A stretch of DNA of 64,000 bases from Elymus sibiricus (GCA_039707655.1 CM077676.1:184818936-184882935), one strand, 5' to 3'. Shown: positions 1 through 12,184, numbered from the stretch's first letter. Made by a program: numbers and translations. Notes: generated by a model from the sequence alone, not told the origin.

Positions 1-1414
1 GTGCTGGAGGCATCTGACAGGTATGTGGATGGCATAATTGGATTCTTCACATTTTTCTGATCGTTTTACATATATAAATTATTTTCATCCGAGTTACGGT
101 TTATTTTATATGATTTTGCAAAGTTTTAATGATTTTTCTGAATTTTCTGGAATTATTTTAATTACTAAATCCGAATTATAAACAGTAATTGGAAATGCTA
201 TGTGTACGCAGTTTTGTACCCAGCCAGCACACACAGTGGCTGACTGGTGGGCCCGTTGACTGGGTCAACAGACCAGTCAACAGAGACTGACTGGTGGGCC
301 CTAGTGCTGAGTCAGCACGCTGACTCAGCGGGGCTTATCCATTTAAACAGTAACTACGGCCCCACCTGTTAGTTTATTAATTAACTAAACCCTTTTATTA
401 GTCTGTTAATTAAACCGCGCGGGGCCCAGTGTCAGCGAGTGTTAGTGGGGGGGTTAGCGCCCTAATGACGTGCCACGTCAGCACTAACCGGCGATTAGCC
501 GCCGGTGCTAATCCAGCGGCGGCGGAGCTCACCGGCCGGCTGATTCCGGCCACGAGAGCTCGTGCTCTTGGCCAGGGAGAGAGAGGAGAGGCGAAATCCG
601 GTGCGGCAGCTCACGTTGAGGGCAGGGAAGGCTCGGGGAGGCGCCGGTGGCGGAGATCGACTGGAAATGGCGACGGCGGCCGTAGATGAGGGAGACGGTC
701 GATGGCGAGGCGTGACGGCCTCCCTGCTCCGATCCAGCGGCGAGGGTGGCGGCGCTGCTGGCTACGACGGAGTGGCGCGTGGTGGCTCCTGGCGCGAAGA
801 CGGCGAACGGCGGCGTTCGGGTGCGGGCGTGCGGGGAAGAGGGAGAGAGCAGAGCGAGATGAGGGGGAGAAAGGGGTTAGGGTTCGGGGTGGAGCGAGGC
901 CGTATAGGCCGCGGTTGGGCTGGGCCTTCATCTGTGCTGCGTCGGCCCAGGTGAGCAGGTGAGCCTTTCCCTCTTTTTCTATTTTTTTTTCATTTTTTGT
1001 TTCATTTTTACTTTCTGTTTGTAATTTCCTTTTGCACAAAAATAGTTTTGTACAATGTGGAACCTGTCCCAATAATTAGTATGCAATAATCTGAGACAAC
1101 ACAAAAAGTTTGGTGGCAATATAATTTAATTTGGATTTTGTATTAATAGGAGAAGACTTAAATTATCTATTTTGGGTACTGTTTTGGTTGCTAGGGTCAG
1201 ATCTAGAATTTTAATAATGTTGATTTTATTTTTATAATTGCTCTGGGATTATTTGCAATATTATGAACATTTTAGTTTTCAAATTGGAACAACTTTTATT
1301 TTCACTTTAAATTTGAAATGAGATATGAAGAAAATGATGATCTAGCACTGTTAAGCATGGTGACTTGGCATTATCAAGAGGTGATCACTGTAACTATTAC
1401 ATGGGGATGTTACA
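1..1414. mobile_element. Element I: end part of an LTR, probably Gypsy type
   Basis: This stretch ends in GGGATGTTACA at 1404-1414. Many Triticeae LTRs begin TGTAACATCCC and end with its reverse complement, so I read 1414 as an LTR terminus and TATGA (1415-1419) as the likely target duplication. Directly after 1414 the Copia G reading frame opens (tat gac ttc ttc), which supports the boundary. AT-rich flanks surround a GC-rich block at about 420-960 that has repeated CTGACTGGTGGGCCC-like phrases near 235-310. Short open frames in the GC block look like composition effects, not genes. Nothing else is recognisable. The family is not identified, and the other end lies outside the window. Confidence 0.5.
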
Positions 1415-2239
1415 TATGACTTCTTCATCCGACAGCTTGCTGCCTCTGGGATGGATCTGTTTGGCCTCAAGTTCTATGCACCATGGATCATGCGCCTCAT
1501 TAAGCTTCGCTCAGCTGTGCAATATGAACCCTCTGGTCGCACACATCATATCTTTCTGCCTGAAGTTGATGCACCTCATGAAGTCATTTATCCTTCAGCA
1601 GATAAAGATCCAAGAATTGTTGAAGCAAGCCACTCTGCTTATATGGAAGCTATTCATCTTCCAAATGTGGCCCCTACTTCTGAACTTGCTGGTCAGTTTC
1701 GGCAACCACGTCAAGCCAACACTGAAGCCACTACCAGTACTGTTCCTCAAAGGCCTCAAAAGCGGACCAAGGTGATGATAGATAGGGAGTTGATTGTTTC
1801 GCTACATCAGAAGCAAGATAAGCATCATGACTGGCTCAAGAGGCAAATGAAGTGCATCATATCTGATCTCAACAGAGTGCGCAACCTCTCCACTAAGAAT
1901 GCATTTGTTGCACATGGAGCCAACCATCGTGCTTGGAAGAGCCTCACACTGCTATGTTCTGAAGATGACCTTGTTGCCGATGGCTTCAAGGAGAGCTTCA
2001 AATTTGGCTCCAAGCCTCCATCATCAGAGAAGTGGCGTGCTACACCTTCACTTGAGGACTCGGATTACTCTTCTTCAGCGCCCACAATTCATGCCAGGAT
2101 TGTTGATGAAGAAGATGATGCTACTTCTCCAGCTATGGCTTCACTGCACCATGATGCTGCATCAGGCCCATCTGCACCGCCAAACTCCAACATCGACCCG
2201 GCTGCCCCAACATCTTCGTCACCTCCTCAGGACGTTTAG
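1415..2239 (+). pseudogene. Copia element G: 3' extra ORF (fragment)
   Basis: This is an open frame of about 274 codons entered without a start codon, because element I cuts it at 1414. It ends in TAG at 2237-2239. The N-terminal part (residues 1-60, with DLFGLKFYAPWIMRLIK) resembles the plant transposon protein domain seen in extra ORFs of SIRE/Maximus-type Copia elements. A charged middle follows, then a Ser/Pro/Ala/Asp-rich tail. It lies just upstream of a PPT and LTR on the same strand, the place where SIRE-lineage elements carry an env-like or extra ORF after pol. The function of such ORFs is unknown, and I see no transmembrane segment to support an envelope role. The SIRE assignment rests mainly on the PPT, LTR and gag downstream. 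Confidence 0.55.
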
Positions 2240-2749
2240 ACATCCTATGTCTTCATACCTTTTTGGTCATTCGATGACAAAAGGGGGAGAAGCATATGGG
2301 TTAATAGTCTTCAAGCAGGCATTTTGGGTTGGGCTTGCTATATTTTGTTAAGTTTGCAACTCTCATTTTGAAACACTTGGTTATTTGGGTTGTAAACTTA
2401 AGTCCTGATGGACGTCTGCTACATTTGCTACTTGTCATTTCTGCGCTACTGTTATATCTGATTCTATGCGCTTGAAGTCATTCTGCAGACGCCCATTTTT
2501 CATTGTGCATTCCATTCTCTTCATATTATATGTATGCACATGTTGTGACTTCATGAATAGAGGGAGATCTCCATAAAGCAAAACCTGCCATGTGCATTTG
2601 CATTCAAAAGCAAAGTACTTATATGCACATCTTCAGGGGAGCTCCTCAAATTTCATGAAGCCAAACACCTTGTTCCTTAAACTTTCACATATTTTTATCC
2701 CCATTGAAACTTCAACCAGTTTGTCATCAATCACCAAAAAGGGGGAGAT
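2240..2749 (+). other. Copia G 3' untranslated region with repeated polypurine tracts
   Basis: No gene is seen here. A purine run AAAAGGGGGAGA occurs at about 2279-2290, a weaker one (AGAGGGAGAT) near 2561, and the LTR-proximal one AAAAAGGGGGAGAT at 2736-2749 abuts the LTR. The last is the expected plus-strand primer. Multiple PPT copies are a usual trait of SIRE-lineage elements. Confidence 0.7.
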
Positions 2750-3780
2750 TATAAGTGCATCTAATGCCACCCCTTGTTGGTTTTGGAGTATTGAAGACAA
2801 ACTTGGTTGAAGGGACTAATGTGTTTATGAGATTCACAGGAGAACACATGTAGAAGTCCCTATTGATTCGGTTTACCCATCAAAGATGACCCCTAAAAAT
2901 GTATGAAGACATTGAAGTCAATGGTGGTTCACGAAGACATTCGTGATGAAGCTAATGGTTCGCAAAGACATTCACTTGAAGTCAATGGAACGCGAAGACT
3001 TAGTCTCTTGGTAGTTTCATTTTCTGCTTTCTTGAGTCATAGGAACCACCGTACTGTTAAGTTTGGTCGAGGTAAACGAAGTCAGAAACTGATGTGATGC
3101 TCAACCCAATCCTATGTCTTCGAGCAAAGACAAATGAGAGAAAACCTCTTCCAGAGTTGGTTGAGTCAGCTTTGCTTGGAGCCCAAGTAAAGTTGCCGCG
3201 TGTGTTGGGATCCGACCGTTAGACACGTGTCAGCTTCCCTATGACCCAAGGTCATTTCGGACATATCATGTCGGGTTGCCTCCTAGCTATAAATAGCCAC
3301 CCCTACCACCATAAATTGGTGGATGCTCCGAGTTAGTGCACGGCTTTTGTCGTTTGAGAGCAACCCACCTCGAAGCCTCTGAGAGAGAATCCTTGCGAGG
3401 ACAAACCCAAAACACCCAGAGCCCAAAGTGATTGAGCATCACTGAAGACATTCTATTCTGAGTGAACTGAAGACTTATTACACTTGAAGACTGTGATCTT
3501 CCAGCCTGTTAGGCGTCACGTTCTGAGCATCCAAGAGTCATTGTGGATTGCCGGTGAACGAAGTCTGTGAAGGTTTGGAAGTCTACCTTGAAGACTTACC
3601 AGAGTGATTGGGCGAGATCTGCGGGTCTTAGCTCAAGGGGAATAAGGTGAAGACGTGGTCTTCTGAGTTCAATCTCAGCCTCCCTAACCAGACGTACAAC
3701 TGTCACAGCAGTTGGAACTGGTCAAACAAATCACTGTCTTCCCCAAGCCACTGGTTCTATCCTTTCACTTCCTTACTTAC
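2750..3780 (+). mobile_element. Copia G LTR, part 1 (SIRE/Maximus-like)
   Basis: The LTR starts right after the PPT with TATAAGTGCATCTA; the canonical TG has become TA. A TATAAATA box lies at 3288-3295, and a likely transcribed region follows. It is cut at 3780 by element A, whose target duplication CTTAC is at 3776-3780 and 49220-49224. The LTR resumes at 49225 and ends at 49500, giving about 1.3 kb in total. The sequence matches my memory of wheat Maximus-type LTRs; the name is tentative. Confidence 0.75.
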
Positions 3781-4362
3781 TGTCGTGGGTATAGGTCTGA
3801 CAGTAGTGTATGGGGGTACGAATTGGAGGGCAGAGCCTAGCTACGACGCAGTTGTTACACTCGGATTTATGAGTTCAGGCCCCTCAGCGGTGGAGGCAAT
3901 AACCCTATGTCTTGGTGCTCTGGAGCTTGTTTTCTCTGAGTGTACAGATTACAAAGATTGCGAACCCCTGGAATGGAGCTGAGGGGTGGCTTATATAGAG
4001 TCCGCCCAGCCCCCATGAATGTCGCCATTACCAGGGGTTAAAGAGGGGGTTTAAGGGCGCCAGTTACTCGTAACGGGTGCATTGATTACAACTGATGAGG
4101 GGGGACGCACGTCCTGATCGTTGCAATCCTGGAGAGCCTCCTGGTCTTCTCCGTCCGAGTGACTGCCAGGTACTCCGAGTGAAATAGACCGGTCGAGTGA
4201 ACTGTTGCCTCCCGAGTGGTTCATTGAACTCCGAGTGAATGTCAGGTTGCAGAACTCCTGACTGCTAAACTGGCCCTGGGGCACAGTATAAGGTGTGTGG
4301 CGTCCTAGGGTAGGGTCCATAGGTCAGGCCTATTACCCTATCCCTAGTATATGCCCTCGTCA
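3781..4362 (-). mobile_element. Element A 3' LTR
   Basis: On the minus strand this LTR runs TGACGAGGGCATATACTAGG...ACCCACGACA (582 bp). A TATA box (CTATATAAG) lies on the minus strand at about 3990-3999. The motif CACTCGG/CCGAGTG recurs several times. The PPT follows at 4363. It is homologous to the LTRs of element B. Confidence 0.9.
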
Positions 4363-4829
4363 TTAGCCCCCGAATCGGTCGAGGTTAAGCGGGTCGAGTC
4401 AAGGCCAATTCCCAGGTGGGTTGAGCGCTACAGGGGCACTCAAGAACTCCTACTGGTCATTGGACGGCCTTGTCTTCATGCGGCACCTTGACGAATTCCA
4501 GACCATATGACGTCCGAGTGAAAGTCTCCATCTGAATGAAATTAATAGTCTCCATCCGAGTGAAACGAGTAGTCTCCATCCAAGTCACGAAACAGATCCG
4601 AGCGTTTATGGAATGTCTTTAAAGGCGAGCAATTGGATCGCTGGGCTCCGGATCTTGCGGGATTTGAAATCAGATATGAGCGCGCGCGAACGGTTGTGAC
4701 GCGGTGAGTGGGGAAAGGGGGCATGACGCCTCGATTTTTGCCCCGCTTTCCGCCACGTACCGCTGGATCTCTGACGACGCAATTTGAGGGGATCCGCGGG
4801 CCCACGAATCAGTGGCACGGATTGGGGAG
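4363..4829 (-). other. Element A PPT and 3' untranslated region
   Basis: On the minus strand the segment ends in the PPT GATTCGGGGGCTAA (4363-4376) directly before the LTR. Degenerate copies of a short unit built on TCCATCCGAGTGAAA lie at about 4510-4590; element B has the same kind of micro-array at 34566-34680. No gene is seen. The segment is cut at 4829 by element C and resumes at 12190. Confidence 0.8.
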
Positions 4830-6473
4830 TGATACGTCTCCAACGTATCTATAATTTATGAAGTATTCATGCCATATTTATAACAATTCTATATGGTTTT
4901 GGTATGATTTTATTAGAACTAACCCGGACTGACGCTGTTTTCAGCAGAACTACCGTGGTGTTGTTTTTTGTGCAGAAATGAAAGTTTTCCAAATGAGCTG
5001 AAACTTTTTGGAGATTTTTTATTGGTCAAATAAAAAATATTGGCACCAAGACCCACTAGAGGGGGGCCACCCAGTGCCCACGAGGCACCAGGGCGCGCCA
5101 CCCCCCCAAGCGCGCCATGGTACCTCGTGGGGCCCACGTGGCTCCGTTTCGCGTGATTCCAACGCTGAAAAATCATATATATTCAGAAACCCCCGAAAGT
5201 TAACCTAGATGAGTTTTTATGCCGCCGCAAGCCTCTGTACCAGAGAGATCCCATCTACAGCCCTTTTCCGGCACCCTGCCGGAGGGGGGAAAGCATCACC
5301 GGAGGCCATCTTCATCATCCCGGCGGTCTCCATGACGAGGAGGGAGTAGTTCACCCTCGGGGCTGAGGGTTTGTACCAGTAGCTCTGTGTTTTATCTCTC
5401 TCTCGCGTTCTTGATTTGGCACGATCTTGATGTATCGCGAGCTTTGTTAATATAGTTGGATCATATGGTGTTTCTCCCCTCTCTATCCTTGTTGTGATGA
5501 ATCGAATCTTTTCCCTTTGAGGTTTCGTTATTGTCGGATGGAATATTTCAGATTTGAGAACACTTGATGTATGTCTTGCATATGAATACCCGTGGTGACA
5601 ATGGGGTATTATATTGATTCACTTGATATATGTTTTGGCATTCAACTCGCGGATTCCCGCGGTGACATTGGGGTAATCTATGCATAGGGGTTGATGCACG
5701 TTTTCATTATCTTTTCTCCGATAGAAACTTTGGGGTGCTCCTTGGAGTTCTTTGTGTGGATTGAATATTATGATTATGAAGTTGTTTGATGCACATCGTA
5801 TAATCAACTCACGGATACTTGTGGTGACATTGGAGTATCTAGGTGACATTAGAGTTGGTTGATGTGTATCATATGGTGTTATTTTAGTATGAACTCTAGG
5901 GCTGTTTGTGGCACTTATAGGAATAGCTCAATAGATCGATCGGAAAGGATAACTTTGAGGTGGTTTCATAACCTACAAACAATTTCTATCTTATGTTCTC
6001 CGCTAATAGGAACTTGGGAGTGATTCTTTATCGCACGTTGAGGGATGATTATATGATCCAATTATGTTAGCATTGTTGAGAGATTGCACTAGTGAAAGTA
6101 TGAACCCTAGGCCTTATTTTCAAGCATTGCAATACCGTTTGTGCTCACTTTTATTACTAGTTACCTTACTGTTTTTATTATTTCAGATTACAAAAACCTA
6201 TATCTACTATCCATAGTACACTTGTATCACGATCTCTTCGCCGAACTAGTGCACCTATACAATTTACCATTGTATTGGGTGTGTTGGGGACACAAGAGAC
6301 TCTTTGTTATTTGATTGCAGGGTTGTTTGAGAGAGACCATCTTCATCCTACGCCTCCCACGGATTGATAAATCTTAGGTCATCCACTTGAGGGAAAATTG
6401 CTACTGTCCTACAAACCTCTGCGCTTGGAGGCCCAACACGAGTCTACAAGAACAAGTTGTGTAGTAGACATCA
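4830..6473 (+). mobile_element. Element C 5' LTR
   Basis: This 1644-bp LTR starts TGATACGTCTCCAACG and ends GTAGTAGACATCA. Its first 20 bases contain the hairpin-capable sequence GATACG-TCTCCAA-CGTATC. It is longer than its partner because the 3' LTR lost about 170 bp equivalent to 5161-5331. Confidence 0.9.
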
Positions 6474-6483
6474 AGCTCTTTTC

Positions 6484-6501
6484 TGGCGCCGTTGCCGGGG
6501 A
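6484..6501 (+). other. Element C primer-binding site (tRNA-Asp type)
   Basis: TGGCGCCGTTGCCGGGGA starts 10 bases after the 5' LTR and is complementary to the 3' end of plant tRNA-Asp. It primes minus-strand DNA synthesis. Confidence 0.85.
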
Positions 6502-6597
6502 GGTGAGTGCTTGAAGGTATATCTTTAGATCTTGCAATCGAATCTTTTAGTTTCTTGTTTATCACTAGTTTGGTTTATAAAAGAAAACTACAAAAAA

Positions 6598-7494
6598 ATG
6601 GAATTGAGGTTGCCTCATATTATTTGTCTTTATCTTGTCTTTCTTGAAAATGATGGATCAGAAAATTGTGCTCAATTGATAGAAGAAGAATTTAATAAAA
6701 TGTTTGGCATAAAATATTTGAATGATGAGCAAGATTGCAATGTTGCTAGTATGAATTCTTTGAATATCCATGATGCTAATTATATGCAAAGCCACAGGCT
6801 TGGGGATGCTATGTTTGATGAAGATGATATTTTTACTCCCCCAAGTTTTGATGAGAAAATTTATTATGATGAAATCATGCCTCCTATTTATGATGATTAT
6901 ATTTATGAAAGTGGATTTGGAGAGGTCATGAATTTATTTAATGATGAATCCACTATTTTGGAAGAGGTTTCAATTGATTATGACAACAAAGTTGCTATCT
7001 ATGATGATTATTGTGATGACATGTATGCTATAAAGAATAATTATAACCATGAAATTTGTCATCATGATTTTAATGCTCAAATGGATTATGCCAATCAAGT
7101 AACTCATGATAGTTATTTTGTTGAGTTTGCTCCCACTGTTATGAATGAAAAGAAAATTGCTTATGTGGAGAGTAGTAAAATTTCTATGCTTGTGGATCAT
7201 GAAAAGAATGCTTTATGTGATAGCTATATTGTTGAATTTTTTCATGATGCTACTGAAAATTATTTTGAGAGAGGAATATATGCTTCTACATATTTTAATA
7301 ATAACAAGTTTCCTCTCTATGTGTTGAAAGTTTTGAAGTCATGCTTGTTTTGCCTTCCTATGCTAGTTGATTCTTGCTCCCATAAACTATTTGCTCACAA
7401 AATCCCTATGCATAGGAAGTGGGTTAGGCTTAAATGTGCTAGTCATATGCTTCATGATGCTCCCATTGTGTTTCAATTCTTTACTTCTATGTGA
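6598..7494 (+). CDS. Element C ORF of unknown function
   Basis: This is an open frame of about 298 codons. I prefer the ATG at 6598; the frame is also open upstream to 6532. The product is acidic and very rich in Asp, Tyr, Asn and His, with loose repeats around IYDDY and PPxFDE-like phrases. A Cys-containing hydrophobic stretch lies near the C-terminus (about residues 235-260). Such proteins are common in Triticeae Athila-like elements, and I know no function for them. It is the only coding remnant of C and lies directly downstream of the PBS, so gag-pol was lost from between. It could be the env-position ORF or a degenerate gag-linked ORF. The intact frame may only reflect recent insertion. 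Confidence 0.5.
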   Translation: MELRLPHIICLYLVFLENDGSENCAQLIEEEFNKMFGIKYLNDEQDCNVASMNSLNIHDANYMQSHRLGDAMFDEDDIFTPPSFDEKIYYDEIMPPIYDDYIYESGFGEVMNLFNDESTILEEVSIDYDNKVAIYDDYCDDMYAIKNNYNHEICHHDFNAQMDYANQVTHDSYFVEFAPTVMNEKKIAYVESSKISMLVDHEKNALCDSYIVEFFHDATENYFERGIYASTYFNNNKFPLYVLKVLKSCLFCLPMLVDSCSHKLFAHKIPMHRKWVRLKCASHMLHDAPIVFQFFTSM

Positions 7495-7604
7495 GCATCA
7501 TTGAAATCATCATGCCTAGCTAAAAGGCATTAAAGAAAAGCGCTTGTTGGGAGACAACCCAATATATATCATTTCTGTTTTAGTGTGTTCACATGATTAA
7601 TCTA

Positions 7605-9085
7605 CTTTAGTAATCATGTTTTATATGTTTTGTTTCAATAAAGTGCCAAGTAAAACCTTTGGGATAGTGTGGATACTTGTTGATTCAATTCTGGGCAAAA
7701 ACAGAAACTTTTGCCTCCAGTGTTTAATTTCGCAGATTTTACTGGAGCGTCAAAAAATTCTGAAATTTTTACAGGTAATTGGATTACAATTTTTTTACGT
7801 TGTCCTAATTTTTCAGAATTTTTAGAGTTCCATAAGTTTGGTAGTTGCTCAGATCATTACAGACTGTTCTGTTTTTGACAGATTCTGTTTTCAATGCATA
7901 GTTTGCTTGTTTTAATGTTTCCGTAGTTTATATTATGAGATCTAAATTGTGGAAATGATAGAATACAGTAGGCATTATATGGGAACAATTTTTAATCTTG
8001 TCTTGGACAGTACCTAAGTGATGGTTTATTCTTTATCATACTAACCGTTCTCACGAAGTTTCGTTAAGTTTTGTGTGATTGAAGTTTTCAAGTTTTGGGT
8101 GAGATATCGATATGAGGAGAATAAGGAGTGGCAAGAACCTAAGCTTGGGGATTCCCAAGGCACCCCAAGGTAATATTCAAGGAACACCCAAGCAACTAAG
8201 CTTGGGGATGCCCCAGAAGGCATCCCCTCTTTCGTCTTCAACATTATCGGTAACCTCACTTGGAGCTATATTTTTATTCGTCACATAATATGAGTTTTGC
8301 TTGGAGCATCATTTTATTCTGTTGATATTCACTTGGTGTTATCAATAATCATGTTTTGTATCTTTTAGTTTAATAAAATGCCAATTATAGCCTTTACCAT
8401 GCTCAGTTTGCAAGTTCATGTGTTGCTGTTTGAAAACAGAAAGTTTTCTGTTATGTCCAGAATATTCCTGAATAGTCAGAACATGATAAAAATCTGAAAT
8501 TTTTACAAAGTAAGAATGCATGAGTTCTCTGTCACGTGGTAATTTTTCAGAATTTTTGGAGTTAGGTAAGTATGGATTCTTATTCACCCTTTACAGACTA
8601 TTCTGTTTTGGAAGATTGCTGTTATAGTTGCATTGTTTGCATATGTTTGCGTGTTTAATGTTTCTATTTGAGGATAGGAGTATTAAATATGAAGAGGAAT
8701 TTAGTATGCAATGTTTAATTATAATTTTTGTGATTTTCTACAGTAGAGAATGTTAAGGTTTTGAGTTGATTTATACTAACTTACCTCACGAGTTCTTGTT
8801 AAGTTTTGTGTGGATGAAGTTTTTAAGATTTATAGAAATAGTGATATGAGAGGAATTAAGGAGACACAAAAGATCAAGCTTGGGGATGCCCAAGGCATCC
8901 CAAGTATTTATTCTAAGAATTCTCAAGCAACTAAGCTTGGGGATGCCCCGGTAGGCATCCCACCTTTCTTCTTCAACAACTATCGGTCAGTTTTGGTTGA
9001 GCCTAAGTTTTTGCTTCTTCACATGATATGTGCTATTCTTGGAATGTCATTTTATTTTGTTTTTCTTGCTGTTTGAATAAAATAA
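7605..9085 (+). repeat. Diverged tandem duplication of about 740 bp in element C
   Basis: Segments of about 7605-8343 and 8344-9085 share the same order of landmarks. These are a CATGTTTTxTATxTTTT start followed by AATAAA(A/G)TGCCAA, then CTGAAATTTTTACA, then TTTTTCAGAATTTTT, and last a paired AAGCTTGGGGAT(G/T)CC motif. The motif falls at about 8142 and 8196 in the first copy and about 8877 and 8933 in the second. A partial third start (AATAAAATAATAAT, CTGAAATTTTTA) follows at 9076. The copies have diverged by substitutions and indels. Confidence 0.7.
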
Positions 9086-10705
9086 TAATATCTGAAATTT
9101 TTAAATGAGAGAGAGTCCTCACATAGCTACCTATTTGCTTAACTACTCATTTGATCTTCACTTATATCTTTTTGGAGTAGTTTGTCATTTACTCTTGAGC
9201 TTCACTTATATCCTATGAGTAAATTGTTGAAATGAATTGAATATCATAAAGTTGAAATTTATATGCTTCATATGCTAATCTTATGGAAAGTAATGACATT
9301 ACATAAAGAAAAGTATAAGTGGTAAAATTTATTGGAGGTTAACAAGCGTAGCATTAGTCAATGATGCAATTCATGAAAAAGTTAATAAGGGAAGAGAAGA
9401 TTCACATGCAAATATATTATCTTGGAAATATTTTATGATTGTGAGCCCCCATTAAGTATTTTATGTCAAATTGTTGACGTTGGACAAGGAAGACAACGTA
9501 ATGAATTATGTTTGTTCATATTCACATAGAAGTTATATTGTTATAGATCCTCCAACATGTGGTGCTTGCCCAATATGTTTGCTAGCCAAAGATCCGCACC
9601 AAGTAGAGATACTACTTGTGCATCCAAAACCCTTAAACATAGTTTCATATCATGAGAGTCCACTATATCTACCTATGGATTGAATAAGATCCTTCAAGTA
9701 AGTTGTCATCGGTGCAAAAAGCAATAAAAATTGCCTCTAAAATATGTATGATCTTTTATTGTAAGGGAAATAAGCGTTGTACGAACTTGTGATGGTAAAG
9801 AAATAAAAGTGACAGACTGCATAATAAAGGTTGCTATCACAAGGGGAAATATAACGTGACGTTCCTTTTCATTAAGGGCTTCTGCATCCAAAAATAAAAA
9901 GCGCATGACAACCTCTGCTTCCCTCTGCGAAGGGCCCATCTTTTACTTTTATGCATTTACTTTTATGTATTTATTTTTTATGCAAGAGTCAATAGTGTTC
10001 TCCTCTACTTCCTTTTTATTTTTCTCTTTTGCAAGCATCATGTGGTGGGGAAAGATCTAGGCACATATATCCAGTTGGATATGAGTGATCATGAGTTATT
10101 ATTGTTGACATCACCCTTGAGGTGAATAAGTTGGGAGGCGAAATCACAAGCCCCTATCTTTCTATGTGTCTGGCTGAAACTTTTGCTCCATATATATGTC
10201 GTGAGTGTTAGCAATCATAGAAGACTAAATGATGGTTGAGTATGTGGACTTGCTAAAAAGCTCCTACATGAGACCCTTCCTGAAAATATGATGAATTGCA
10301 ATTGCATTGTTGACTAGAATAGTTTGTTAGTTTCCAAGAAAGTTTATGCCTTATACTTCATTGTTGTGATGAATTGTTACTTGCTCATGAGAAGTTTTAT
10401 GACAATAAATATTGTTGTTATAATAATGATCTTGCTTTGAATCATTCAAGTCCAATGTCCATGCAACAAAAGAAAAGATTATATGATGATTGTGATAGAT
10501 TGCATTCCACATCAAAATTTCTGTTTTTAATTGCTACTTTATCATGATGAATTTTATGAGAGAAAGTTGCTGTTATGATGCTAGGAAAAGTGATTGAAAT
10601 TATCATTGATCAAACTTATGCACTATGCTAGCATTCACACTTCATAAATTATTTCTTTTATCATTTACCTACTCGAGGACGAGTAGGAATTAAGCTTGGG
10701 GATGC
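9086..10705 (+). other. Element C 3' non-coding region and PPT
   Basis: This is AT-rich sequence without a convincing gene. It contains degraded stretches typical of the 3' part of Athila-like elements, such as ACAACCTCTGCTTCCCTCTG near 9907. The PPT AAGCTTGGGGATGC at 10692-10705 directly precedes the 3' LTR and is the same motif found four times in the duplication upstream. Confidence 0.65.
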
Positions 10706-12184
10706 TGATACGTCTCCAACGTATCTATAATTTATGAAGTATTCATGCCATATTTATAACAATTCTATATGGTTTTGGTATGATTTGATTAGAACTAACC
10801 CGGACTGACGCTGTTTTCAGCAGAACTACCGTGGTGTTGTTTTTTGTGCAGAAATGAAAGTTTTCCAAATGAGCTGAAACTTTTTGGAGATTTTTTATTG
10901 GAAAAATAAAAAATATTGGCACCAAGACCCACTGGAGGGGGGCCACCCAGTGCCCACGAGGCACCAGGGCGCGCCACCCCCTCCCCCCCAGGCGCGCCCT
11001 GGTACCTTGTGGGGCCCACGTGGCTCCGTTTTGCGTGATTCCATGACGAGGAGGGAGTAGTTCACCCTCGGGGCTGAGGGTTTGTACCAGTACCTATGTG
11101 TTTTATCTCTCTCTCGCGTTCTTGATTTGGCATGATCTTGATGTATCGCGGGCTTTGTTAATATAGTTGGATCATATGGTGTTTCTCCCCTCTCTGTCCT
11201 TGTTGTGATGAATCGACTCTTTTCCCTTTGAGGTTTCGTTATTGTCGGATGGAATATTTCTGATTTGAGAACACTTGATGTATGTCTTGCATATGAATGC
11301 CCGTGGTGACAATGGGGTATTATATTGATTCACTTGATATATGTTTTGGCATTCAACTCGCGGATTCCCGCGGTGACATTGGGGTAATCTATGCATAGGG
11401 GTTGATGCACGTTTTCATTATCTTTTCTCCGATAGAAACTTTGGGGTGCTCCTTGGAGTTCTTTGTGTGGATTGAATATTATGATTATGAAGTTGTTTGA
11501 TGCATATCGTATAATCAACTCACGGATACTTGTGGTGACATTGGAGTATCTAGGTGACATTAGAGTTGGTTGATGTGTATCATATGGTGTTATTTTAGTA
11601 TGAACTCTAGGGCTGTTTGTGGCACTTATAGGAATAGCTCAATAGATCGATCGGAAAGGATAACTTTGAGGTGGTTTCGTACCCTACAAACAATTTCTAT
11701 CTTATGTTCTCCGCTAATAGGAACTTGGGAGTGATTCTTTATCGCACGTTGAGGGATGATTATATGATCCAATTATGTTAGCATTGTTGAGAGATTGCAC
11801 TAGTGAAAGTATGAACCCTAGGACTTATTTTCAAGCATTGCAATACCGTTTGTGCTCACTTTTATTACTAGTTACCTTGCTGTTTTTATTATTTCAGATT
11901 ACAAAAACCTATATCTATTATCCATATTACACTTGTATCACAATCTCTTCGCCGAACTAGTGCACCTATATAATTTACCATTGTATTGGGTGTGTTGGGG
12001 ACACAAGAGACTCTTTGTTATTTGATTGCAGGGTTGTTTGAGAGAGACCATCTTCATCCTACGCCTCCCACGGATTGATAAACCTTAGGTCATCCACTTG
12101 TGGGAAAATTGCTACTGTCCTACAAACCTCTGCGCTTGGAGGCCCAACACGAGTCTACAAGAACAAGTTGTGTAGTAGACATCA
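10706..12184 (+). mobile_element. Element C 3' LTR with internal deletion
   Basis: This 1479-bp LTR has the same ends as the 5' copy. At about 11041 the sequence GTGATTCC joins directly to ATGACGAGG, skipping about 170 bp present in the 5' LTR. A three-base TCC is shared at the break, which fits illegitimate recombination. Confidence 0.9.

Larger units (their letters stand above)
4830..12184 (+). mobile_element. Element C: Athila-lineage (Sabrina/Wham-like) element lacking gag-pol
   Basis: The target duplication is GGGAG (4825-4829, 12185-12189). LTRs are at 4830-6473 and 10706-12184, a tRNA-Asp type PBS at 6484-6501 and a PPT AAGCTTGGGGATGC at 10692-10705. The interior is only 4.2 kb and has no gag, protease, reverse transcriptase or integrase. 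It keeps one ORF, a duplicated spacer and PPT-like repeats. It must have depended on proteins from a full-length relative. The lineage is inferred from the LTR, PBS and acidic Tyr/Asp-rich ORF; the family name is from memory. Confidence 0.85.

Noticed and set aside
429..1072. Overlapping GC-rich open frames on both strands
   Set aside because: Low-complexity Arg/Gly/Ala translations in a GC-rich LTR block; no domain and no codon pattern, so treated as composition artefacts.
1415..2239. Envelope gene for the Copia G extra ORF
   Set aside because: No signal peptide or transmembrane segment is visible, so I keep it as an extra ORF of unknown function.
6484..6501. Possible tRNA gene fragments at TGGCGCC sites (also 22106, 48642, 50433, 56860)
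   Set aside because: Each lies 1-12 bases after an LTR and matches only a tRNA 3' end, so these are primer-binding sites.
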